Assembly (NCBI GenBank): GCA_905160935.1
Contig: CAJHZI010000597.1
Coordinates: 187,396 to 251,395 of the forward strand
Source of the DNA: Enchytraeus crypticus
Taxonomy: Eukaryota; Annelida; Clitellata; Enchytraeida; Enchytraeidae
DNA: 64,000 nucleotides
Reading direction: 5' to 3'
This document shows positions 56,531 to 64,000 of this stretch, piece after piece. The notes under the pieces were generated by a model. It did no database searches. It saw only the letters and a program-made list of their open reading frames with translations, and was not told the origin of the DNA. A program made the position numbers and the translations under genes. The number at the start of each line of letters is the position of its first letter. Within the stretch, counting starts at the first letter, position 1.

Positions 56531-56930
56531 GTACGACGGGACGGATAGACAAATCTATGATAAAATTAACTAATTTAATATTTGCTTGTAAAATGTGATT
56601 TATTTGTTTAAGGCTTTCCTGTATCATTAATGGTGACCAAAGCTTTTCGGAAAAACTTCTCTTCTTGAATAATTTCTTGGCTTTTCGGTACCAAGTTTGA
56701 TAGTGGCGTAATGTATTTATTTTGAGGAACTCTGCAATAATAACTTTGCCTCATAAATAAAATGAAAACCTTCTTCGATTAATGATAAGTTTGTCAGTTG
56801 TTTTTTTAAACCTCTAAGTACTTTCGCCTAGCCATTAAATTATTTCTCTCACTCTCATTTGGCTTGTGGTCGCCGCAGCACATATTGTGCAATTCTGCGA
56901 TATGTGCTTCTTCTTCTTCTTCTTCTTCTT

Positions 56931-57130
56931 CAGTGCACTGCCAAGTGGCAGGTTCAAGGTACATACTCATACTCAAAGTCTGCTTTCTCGCTCCAAAAGA
57001 GCACTCCTTAGATCAACAAGTTAATCCCTTCACAAAGTCTATGCCTTATCCATACCTTATGTAGCCTATAGCTTGGGAAAAGTATGGCTTCTGAGTTGGT
57101 TTCCCGTTGCCTTCCTCAGTTAGATGGCAA
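56931..57130 (-). mobile_element. SINE-D copy in anoctamin intron
   Basis: AGTGCACTGCCAAGTGGCAG, GAGCACTCCTTAGATCAACA, AAGTTAATCCCTTCACAAAG, TTCCCGTTGCCTTCCTCAG. Preceded by a short (TTC)n run at 56905-56930. The end CCTGCCACTTGGCAGTGCAC, read on the minus strand, matches the LINE ends at 8.2 and 63.9 kb. Confidence 0.8.
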
Positions 57131-57203
57131 TTTTCCCCATTTAATCCTGAGGGAAAATATTTCATGGTGAGGTGTGTCCCCTCTTGCCATCCTCATCTCC
57201 TGC

Positions 57204-57253
57204 CTTTAGTCGTCTTAAAGGCAGCCAAAGGCAGCCTTTAAGGCGACTAAAAG
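57204..57253. repeat. imperfect hairpin
   Basis: CTTTAGTCGTCTTAAAGGCA pairs with TGCC-type inverted sequence GCCTTTAAGGCGACTAAAAG; AAAGGCAGCC occurs three times within it. Confidence 0.75.
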
Positions 57254-58165
57254 TTTAATTGCCTCTTACGTACACGCGGCAGACTGTTTACGGCTGCCCA
57301 ATTCTGCAGTGGTCCATCCATACCCGAGCACAACACGAGAGAATATGTGCTATAGACTCGTTAAATCTCGTTAGATTTCAACGAATACTTCTACCTCGGC
57401 ACTCAATGACTCTGCTCCTTCAATGAATGGTAGAATTTGTAATTTCTTCCGTGCTGAACTGAAAACTGTAAAACGGACCAACCATATACTGCTAGAGTAG
57501 GTAAACGCTTGAAAAATCATAGTCAATTAGTATCGTTAAGAGATTTATCATATGCAAATTTTAATTTGCATATGATAATCAAATTTTTCGATAGCAGTAT
57601 TTTACAGTTAAGTTATGCTATGGCACAATAACATCTGAACTCTCGTGTCTGCGCACTGAAACCAGTAGAGCAGTGTAAAACTCTGTACATTCGCAGCCAA
57701 CACCAGATTGCGCACGAGATTGGAATTCAATGCAGCACGAGAGATCATAAACACCGTATATTAACTGTTTCCTGCTCTACATTAATAGCCTTCGCTCGCC
57801 AATATTAGCTATCAGCTTTCGTTACATAGTTACATCGGTAATAAACTCCACTCAGACCCATTGCTTGATGCTACAATTGATGCAAACTTCAATATAAGTT
57901 GCAATTTAGTTGAGCTTTTGTGACGTTCTGCGGGCGAAGCTTTAACATAAGAGAAATATACCTTTACTACGAATATGCACCCAATTTTTCCATGGTTTAA
58001 TTAAACAACAGTAAAGTAAAAAGCATTTTTTCCTCCTATTTTTTCAGAGAAACTGAAGATAGACCAGCCGTAAGCTGCATGTCTCCTTAGAGACGACTGA
58101 GTACTAACTGAGCAGGGCAATAGGACACCACCTCAGAAGCCATATTATTTCAAAGATCTCTCTCT
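57254..58165. other. anoctamin intron segment
   Basis: Unassigned apart from a palindrome at 57545 and, at about 58055-58110, GATAGACCAGCCGTAAGCTG with GAGACGACTGAGTACTAAC, which resembles the shared SINE-B/SINE-D head. Confidence 0.4.
57545..57578. repeat. perfect 16-bp-arm palindrome with inverted octamer motifs
   Basis: TTATCATATGCAAATT and AATTTGCATATGATAA separated by TT. The arms contain ATGCAAAT and ATTTGCAT, the POU-factor octamer in both orientations. Binding is not shown by the sequence. Confidence 0.9.
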
Positions 58166-58345
58166 ATTTAGTGTTTTGCCAAGTGGCGGGTCCAAGTTAC
58201 ATATTCATTGTCGAAGCATACTTTCTCGCTACATATAGAGCAAGTCAATCTCTTCACAAAAGTCTCTGCCATATCTACACCTTAATGTATAGTTTTGGTA
58301 TAATATGGCTTCTGACGTGTTTTCTCATTGCCTTGAGGAAGGCAA
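58166..58345 (-). mobile_element. SINE-D copy, partly deleted
   Basis: TTTGCCAAGTGGCGGGTCCA, GTCAATCTCTTCACAAAAGT, AATATGGCTTCTGACGTGTT, TTCTCATTGCCTT. It runs into a perfect hairpin. Confidence 0.7.
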
Positions 58346-58353
58346 TGAGAAAA
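58320..58353. repeat. perfect hairpin at SINE-D head
   Basis: TTTTCTCATTGCCTT, a GAG-G loop, then AAGGCAATGAGAAAA. The left arm is SINE-D sequence; the right is its inverted duplicate. Confidence 0.92.
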
Positions 58354-59479
58354 TTCGTTTATTTTCTTATGTGCCGTTATTTATATGCTCCGTGTACAGA
58401 CTGAAGCAAAAAATAATCCTCTAGCGAAATCACAATTAATTACAAAATTCAATATATTGAAATAAAATTTTCAGAAGTTCTATAGGAGGAATTTCTGCAT
58501 ATCCTGCAAATTTGGTGAAGAAATAGTCAGTATTAAAAAAATTACAGAGTTTTTGCGAAAAAGTGCTGAAATCAATTATAGCAACATTTTTTAAATGGTC
58601 AGTCGTTTCTTTTTAAGTAATTAATGGCCCTGAAAAGGGTCGTATACGCATGGGGTCGAATCATCTTTTATTACTAGTAGTAGTATTAGATGCTCAAAAA
58701 ATAACCACCCTCGGCTTGAATGCGAGCTGCATTCTTTTTGAAAAGCTGGTTGTCTCTTGATTGTCTCTGGAGGCTAGGCTAAGCTATTTCGGCGCGGTAA
58801 TTTGCTTATAGTTGTCTCAGTGCTGTAACAGCAGTCTAGGTAGGGTCTACTTAGTCCGACAGTTGCTGAAGCTGTAGTGCATCTGAACTGAAGAGCTTGA
58901 AGCATGCAATACATTTCGGCTGCTCTAATTAATAAACTATGTAAAAATCTATCTTCCGTTAAACTTATTCCTAAATTTTGAAGAAAATGCAGACATCTTT
59001 TTCAAAATACATTTGTTAAATCAAGCCTTTTAAAATTGATTTTAGTACTGGTGCCAGTATTGGTGCCACTGGTTTGGTGCCACCTATCTGGTGCCACCTG
59101 TCAGGTGCCATTGATCTTATGGCAATTGTTTTGTGCTACTTATCTGGTGTGATATATCTCGTGCTCTTGGCCGTTCTCTGTGATGTTCTACTCTCATGGA
59201 CAGAGAATAAATCAATTTTGAATTTTTACAGAATTATTTTGTTTTGGCTAAGAGGTCAGTCTTACAAATGCAATCAGTAATTCATAGTTTATAGGCATGC
59301 GATTTTGTTACATGTTTACTATTTGTAAATAATCTAAAAAGTTGCTTACAGTACTATGAAAAATATTAGCATCAATTATTGAATATGGACATTATATGGC
59401 CACATTTGTTTCCTTACAACAATAAAACAAGTTTTATACGACTTCATACTCTGTGGATGCACATTTTTTAATAATTACG
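58354..59479. other. anoctamin intron segment with GGTGCCA repeats
   Basis: At 59046-59165 TTGGTGCCACTGGTTTGGTG and CACCTATCTGGTGCCACCTG form six or seven loose copies of a roughly 14-bp word. Otherwise unassigned. Confidence 0.5.
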
Positions 59480-59612
59480 CTAATCCCTTCACAACAGGCT
59501 ACGTTTTATCTACATGTATACTTTATGTAGCCAATATGTTGATTCATATAGTTGCCTTCCGCAGTTCTTGCTTAGTCGCCTCTTAGGACACCTGCAGTAA
59601 ACGTTTGGTCAA
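59480..59612 (-). mobile_element. SINE-D head fragment
   Basis: AATCCCTTCACAACAGGCTA, TTGCCTTCCGCAGTTCTTGC, TTAGTCGCCTCTTAGGACAC, CTGCAGTAAACGTTTGGTCA. Reversed, the last blocks align with SINE-B TTGACCAAC...CTGACTGCACGTGTCG and GGCGACTAAAG. Confidence 0.7.
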
Positions 59613-59809
59613 TGTATGTACTTCAGTAGCTCGTTCGCAACATGGTTACATTCCTAAGCTACATGAATATGTTATATTAAGGTGTGGGTAAGACTTAGCC
59701 TGTTGGGATGGATTAACTTGTTCAACGATGAAGTGCTGTCAATGAAGCATGACAGCAGACTCTCAATAGGAAAGAGTTCCGTGGACCTTCCATTTATCAG
59801 GACTTCGTA

Positions 59810-59955
59810 CAGACTATGTACTTTTGCAAAGTGCATTATTTTAGTATTTTCAAAAGTAAAAAATATTTTCAAAAGCTGTATCACAAATATTTTAAAATAC
59901 TTTCACAATTATTTTGAAAACATTTTTCAGAACTACTTTGTTCATTACTGACAAT
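59810..59955. mobile_element. fragment of the TATTTTCAAAATAC-type hAT-like family
   Basis: Loose repeats of TATTTTCAAAAG and AAAATACTTT as in the element at 15606. Terminal CAGTGATGGGC is not preserved, although GTTCATTACTG stands at the right edge. Confidence 0.5.
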
Positions 59956-60313
59956 AATAGTGCACTTAGTCTGTGCGGCAGGTCTATGATGCTTAGATAC
60001 TGAGGTGACGGACTGGATTCAAAATTTGATCATTGGAATATTTCGTCTACATGAATTGCTCCTGTCACAACAAATTTACTGTCGCACTCACCCCGATCAG
60101 CTGTAGATTTAAAAGTAAATAGTCTGATCATTTGCTAGAATTTAATGCAGTGTTTGTTAGAAAAGTTTTCTCAGAAGGTGGTTTTCCATAATTTTTCTCA
60201 GTTCGTGTTTCCTCACGCGCAATATATTTCTCTGCATTATGGCTTGATTATTATATAAAAAACTTTCATTATTAATTTAACTGACTTATTGACTCCGACC
60301 TTGAACTTCACAG

Positions 60314-60432
60314 ATTTCGTATTGGTGGAGGAACACAAGGCTGAGAAGTTGATTGGCAGCAGCGTAGAGGCTGAGGAGTGGCGAGAGTCCTTCAAGAGTA
60401 GACTCGAGGAGGCGGGGCTACAACTGGAACAG
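60314..60432 (+). CDS. anoctamin exon: core of N-terminal dimerisation domain
   Basis: Acceptor TTGAACTTCACAG to 60313, donor GTTTTC at 60433. Entering in phase 1 the exon reads DFVLVEEHKAEKLIGSSVEA then EEWRESFKSRLEEAGLQLEQ and ends in phase 0. The pattern DxVLVxE followed by R-x-x-F-x-x-x-L-x-x-x-G-L-x-L-E is diagnostic of anoctamin N-terminal domains. The GC-rich exon stands out from its AT-rich introns. Confidence 0.93.
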
Positions 60433-60864
60433 GTTTTCTAGACACGCCTACTCGTATTGGTTTCACTACAAGAGTTATCATTTGTCTGCTATTCATTCCT
60501 GCTTTATACTGTTCTTGAACTCTTGTGTGCTGCACGAACACTAAAAATTTTGTTGTGTTGATGATCACTAATTATGTAGTGATACTGGACTTTTGGTTTT
60601 AAATTAGCGTAGAATATAAAAAATAATTTTCATTTCGGCTCAAAGATCTACATGTAGTAGCTAATGATTCATGACTATTTAACATTACCCTCCGCAATCA
60701 TCCACATTCAAACATCATTATATAATAAAAATATCAAACAAAGTGACTTCTAAGTCGGTTTCTTCAACCCTCATTCTCATTCAATTCAATTATATATTTA
60801 GTTAATTTATTTCGTAGGGCAGCACAACTAGATAGATGAAGCACAACTAGAGTACCAGCACAAC
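60433..60864. other. anoctamin intron segment
   Basis: AT-rich, nothing recognised before SINE-A. Confidence 0.5.
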
Positions 60865-60997
60865 ATAGGCTGGAGCCAGTGGAGGTGTCGGCAAGATATT
60901 CGACCGCGGATAAGTATGTGCGGGGTTCAAATCCTGGACTCGCCTGTCACTGACATCGCTTTCGAGTTAGGATACTGACGTTAACATTAGCTTTACC
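60865..60997 (+). mobile_element. SINE-A, tRNA-derived, in anoctamin intron
   Basis: GGCTGGAGCCAGTGGAGGTG, GATATTCGACCGCGGATAAG, a perfect B box GGTTCAAATCC, GACTCGCCTGTCACTGACAT, tail GATACTGACGTTAACATTAG. Confidence 0.88.
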
Positions 60998-61113
60998 AGT
61001 TTTTATATGCTATTTTTAATAAATATCACATAAACTCACATTTATCGCAACATTGTTGATTACTTCTCAATTAGTAATGTTAACTGGTTTAATGCACGTT
61101 GATCACGTGACAG

Positions 61114-61221
61114 GAGCGAGTGGAGGGCTCCAAGTCGACCATGGTCTACGTGAAGGTTCACGTGCCGTGGGAGGTCATGTGTCACTATGCTGAGGACCTT
61201 CAACTAAGAGCTCCACTGCAG
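61114..61221 (+). CDS. anoctamin exon: dimerisation domain, PWE motif
   Basis: Acceptor GATCACGTGACAG to 61113, donor GTTAAC at 61222; phases 0 and 0, 36 codons. Peptide ERVEGSKSTMVYVKVHVPWE then VMCHYAEDLQLRAPLQ. The F/Y-V-K-x-H-x-P-W-E-V-x-C-x-Y-A-E block is one of the best conserved parts of the anoctamin cytosolic N-terminus. Without splicing it is read through into the intron for 36 codons, which is an artefact. Confidence 0.94.
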
Positions 61222-61907
61222 GTTAACACCCAGCCTCATCTCTCACTCGTACACTGGCTTTCTCGTGTACTCCATTCTTCTACAGTTACACATGCATCCA
61301 TTGATACTAAGTTGCATTGTATGCATTGATACTAATTTGCATTGTAACTAAAAAATTTCCAATAAATTCTGCTAAATATAGAGTTCTTTCTAAGTCCTGA
61401 TTAATTACTTTTGTAACCAGGGACACGTGTGTCTTACACATACAGTTTATAAATCACCTAATTCACTGAGAATTTACAGTACCTACCTGTATATGTACAC
61501 TATGATTAGGACAGTTGCCTTTTGAAAGACTTATATATTATACTATATTACATTTCTTTTATGTCCTTCATATTTAATCGCTTTAGTATTTAGCACAGGC
61601 AGGATGTGTAAGAATGTATGGATGGTCTGTTCAAATACTAAATGAGAAACCTCGTATCTCACTTATTGGCACACTAGCAGTCATCTACGTTCCTAACCTT
61701 AAGATTCGTTAAACCTTTTCCGATATTTGCAAAACTCTTCAAATAATCAATAAAATGAGAACTCATTAAACTCCGTGGGCTGAGGTTTTGCGCACAACGT
61801 GCGCCTGAGCATTTTGAAGCATTGGTTCAAATCTTGTGTCACGGACTGCATATCATATGTACAACCGAGGAAAAATAATAATAATTGCCGTGGTATCTCT
61901 GGCTTAG
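61222..61907. other. anoctamin intron
   Basis: AT-rich intron, no element recognised. A TCTCTGGCTTAG acceptor closes it. Confidence 0.6.
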
Positions 61908-62047
61908 GTTAACCCCGCATCCGCCGAAAATTGGTCTCAGGGAATATTTCGAGTGTTGCGCTTGAAATGGAACCCCATGTCTCTCGAAGTGCCTAACAAG
62001 CCTGTTCACTACTTCACCTCAGCCTTTAAGCGAGCCAAAGTCTCCAA
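61908..62047 (+). CDS. anoctamin exon: linker before transmembrane region
   Basis: Found by splice and phase logic: acceptor TATCTCTGGCTTAG to 61907 and donor GTAAAT at 62048. It enters in phase 0 and leaves in phase 2. Forty-six codons read VNPASAENWSQGIFRVLRLK, WNPMSLEVPNKPVHYFTSAF, KRAKVS, and the split codon AA|G gives Lys joined to FLGSAHH of the next exon. The x-Y-F-T-x-x-F-x-(K/R) motif is the family's conserved YFTAPF-type segment. This fills the phase gap between 61221 (phase 0) and 63676 (phase 2), which supports both neighbours. Confidence 0.9.
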
Positions 62048-62335
62048 GTAAATCGAATTTCTTCTCGTTTGTTTTTAAGTATATTTTAACTTCAGAATGC
62101 GTCTCTTATATTACTCATTGTTGTAATGCTTAATAGAACTGGACTTCATTGTCATATATTTATGTTACAATATAACTAGTTAATTCTATTTTGTTTTTAA
62201 ATAATTCGAGATTAATTCTTTATATTTACGTTAATACAACCACGTCATAGCTTGCCTTTGTGACTCACTACTGCAGAAAGAAGTATAGATACACTTAATA
62301 ATAACACACATTATAGTGAAATTATCAATTACGCT

Positions 62336-62545
62336 TGATATCTATCACTTTTAATACCACATGTTAAATCCGTTAGGCGATTTTGTCCATTTTCCATGAA
62401 GCCAGTCCAGTGAACGTCCGAGATTTTACTCTCAGGTCAGTGCGGCTGGGATTCGAACCCACGAGGGTTCAATTCACCTCAGGGTCTGTCATTTAAACTT
62501 CATGACGTCATCTACACCTCTAACCATTGCGCTCTTGAGACGCTC
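62336..62545 (-). mobile_element. SINE-C, tRNA-derived, full length, in anoctamin intron
   Basis: On the minus strand: GCGCAATGGTTAGAGGTG (A-box region), CATGAAGTTTAAATGACAGA, GTGGGTTCGAATCCCAGCCG (B box), CTGAGAGTAAAATCTCGGAC, CACTGGACTGGCTTCATGG, CATGTGGTATTAAAAGTGAT. Confidence 0.9.
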
Positions 62546-62814
62546 AAACTGTTTCATAGACTTTCTTTGTATAAATTGTTTCATCGGAACTCAACTATCA
62601 TTCATAATTGTGAATTGTACAACCGTTAATACATGTAGCTATAGCTATTGCTAAATTTACCTTGATAAATCTTGGAGATAAAGACTTATATAAACTAGAT
62701 AGCTAGACTGGAGTAAAAAAAGAAGACTAAATAATGACTTACTATAATGCTCTTTTCTTAGCTGAACTAGCTGATTAAACATTCAGCACCCATAAATCAC
62801 CTGGAAGCTGAAGT

Positions 62815-63660
62815 GACTCATAAGACATAGAGATAATCACATGGGAGCTGAAGTGGCTCATAAGACAGAGAGATAATCACATGGGAGCTGAAGTGGCTCA
62901 TAAGACAGAGAGATAATCACATGAGAGCTGAAGTGGCTCATAAGACAGAGAGATAATCACATGAGAGCTGAATTGGCTCAAAAGACAGAGAGATAATCAC
63001 ACGCGAGCTGAAGTGGCTCATAAGACAGAGAGATAATCACATGGGAGCTGAAGTGGCTCATAAGACAGAGAGATAATCACATGAGAGATGAATTGGCTCA
63101 TAAGACAGAGAGATAATCACACGCGAGCTGAAGTGGCTCATAAGACAGAGAGATAATCACATGAGAGCCGAATTGGCTTTAAGACAGAGAGATAATCACA
63201 TGGGAGCTGAAGTGGCTCATGAGACAGAGAGATAATCACATGAGAGCTGAAGTGGCTCATGATACAGAGAGATAATCACATGAGAGCTGAAGTGGCTCAT
63301 AAGACAGAGAGATAATCACATGGGAGCTGAAGTGGCTCATAAGACAGAGAGATAATCACATGAGAGCTGAATTGGCTCATAAGACAGAGAGATAATCACA
63401 CGCGAGCTGAAGTGGCTCATAAGACAGAGAGATAATCACATGAGAGCTGAAGTGGCTCATGAGCCAGAGAGATAATCTCATGAGAGCTGAAGTGGCTTAT
63501 AAGACAGAGAGATAATCACATGAGAGCTGAAGTGGCTCATGATACAGAGAGATAATCACATGAGAGCTGAAGTGGCTCATAAGACAGAGAGATAATCACA
63601 TGGGAGTTGAAGCGGCTCATAAGACATAGAGATAATAACATAGGAGCTGAAGTGACTCAT
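62815..63660. repeat. 40-bp minisatellite, about 21 copies, abutting a splice acceptor
   Basis: Regular units of AAGACAGAGAGATAATCACA followed by TGGGAGCTGAAGTGGCTCAT. Variants at one site (ATGGGAG, ATGAGAG, CGCGAG) and AAGTGG/AATTGG alternate in blocks, which suggests higher-order copying. The array stops about 15 bp before the acceptor of the exon at 63676. Confidence 0.96.
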
Positions 63661-63675
63661 CTCTCTGTTGCTCAG

Positions 63676-63844
63676 GTTCCTGGGCAGCGCTCATCACATG
63701 AGTTTCTTCCCAGCACGGGACCGGCAGAGAGTCGCCTATGAGATCCTCATGAGGACGGTCTATGGAGTGAAGGAGAAAGCTGAGGTGGGCATTGATCGCC
63801 TCGTGGAGAAAAAAATCTTCGTCGCTGCTTTTCCACTCCATGAT
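63676..63844 (+). CDS. anoctamin exon: segment leading into TM1
   Basis: Acceptor CTCTCTGTTGCTCAG to 63675, donor GTTAGT at 63845. Entering in phase 2 it reads (K)FLGSAHHMSFFPARDRQRVA, YEILMRTVYGVKEKAEVGID, RLVEKKIFVAAFPLHD and leaves in phase 0. The pattern F-F-x(4)-R-x-x-x-x-Y-E-I-L-x-R-T-x-Y-G...G-I-x-R-L...A-A-F-P-L-H-D is diagnostic of anoctamins. The next exon should begin with Gly and lead to the first membrane helix; it lies outside the window. Subfamily is not settled: the KAEVGIDRL stretch is unlike the short forms I know from several vertebrate paralogues. Confidence 0.95.
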
Positions 63845-63869
63845 GTTAGTAATCTATACTCTCACTCTT

Positions 63870-64000
63870 TCTTAGTGCACTGCCTACTGGCAGGTCCATG
63901 GTACATAACGCCTCCACTCTTCTCTGTCTTCCGCCTTCCTCTTCATTACCACATATGAGTGGGTCTTTAAATCACCTAACATACCTAATCTCGGCCTGCC
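63870..64000 (-). mobile_element. RTE-like LINE 3'-end fragment, continues off the edge
   Basis: TTAGTGCACTGCCTACTGGC, AGGTCCATGGTACATAACG, CACATATGAGTGGGTCTTTA match 8231-8345 almost base for base, so this copy is recent. It lies in the anoctamin intron. Confidence 0.9.

Noticed and set aside
1-64000. LTR retroelements, Polintons or other virus-derived elements
   Set aside because: No long terminal direct repeats, gag/pol, integrase or capsid-type motifs were recognised on either strand.

Overview
The window looks like AT-rich nuclear DNA of an invertebrate animal. The evidence is an intronless-in-frame amine GPCR, a gene split into small exons with matched GT-AG phases, and very dense LINE, SINE, hAT and mariner copies with long TA/CA/GA microsatellites. 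The phylum cannot be read from the sequence alone. No prokaryotic-style operon, CRISPR array, rRNA operon or functional tRNA gene was seen.

Host genes. (1) A class A GPCR on the minus strand (6705-7970) carries the histamine H3/H4-type residues Asp3.32 and Glu5.46 and an H3-like TM7. (2) The 5' half of an anoctamin (TMEM16) gene on the plus strand spans about 52.5-64 kb: a candidate first exon at 52554 and five well supported exons at 56266, 60314, 61114, 61908 and 63676. Their phases join into one reading frame that runs off the right edge. (3) Two or three small plus-strand exons of unrecognised genes lie at 1488-1646, 4457-4618 and 18544-18654. The first two are phase-compatible and the last two end in stop codons.

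Mobile DNA fills most of the rest. LINEs include an RTE-like element with endonuclease and RT at 26.4-31.4 kb (split by two hAT-like insertions, each with a perfect 8-bp target duplication), an RTE-like element at 39.0-40.5 kb (minus), a CR1/L2-like element at 23.65-25.3 kb (minus) and about ten truncated fragments. Five SINE-like families were separated by eye: SINE-A (tRNA head; 3' tail like the 24-kb LINE), SINE-B (3' half like the end of the 39-kb LINE), SINE-C (tRNA head), SINE-D (tail like the 8.2/63.9-kb LINE ends, head related to SINE-B) and a 5S rRNA-derived unit at 31.4 kb. DNA transposons include a mariner copy (20166-21462), three short hAT-like elements with CAGNGGCGGATCC-type ends, two further hAT-like elements, and two long foldback elements (44601-45897, itself interrupted, and about 47205-47865).

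Tandem arrays include 34-, 31-, 21-, 18-, 17-, 11- and 40-bp units. The 40-bp array ends almost at the splice acceptor of the last visible anoctamin exon. The most informative result is the set of SINE/LINE pairs with shared 3' ends plus a head shared between two SINE families, which suggests modular exchange between parasitic elements. All family assignments rest on reading motifs and by-eye alignment within the window; no database search was run.
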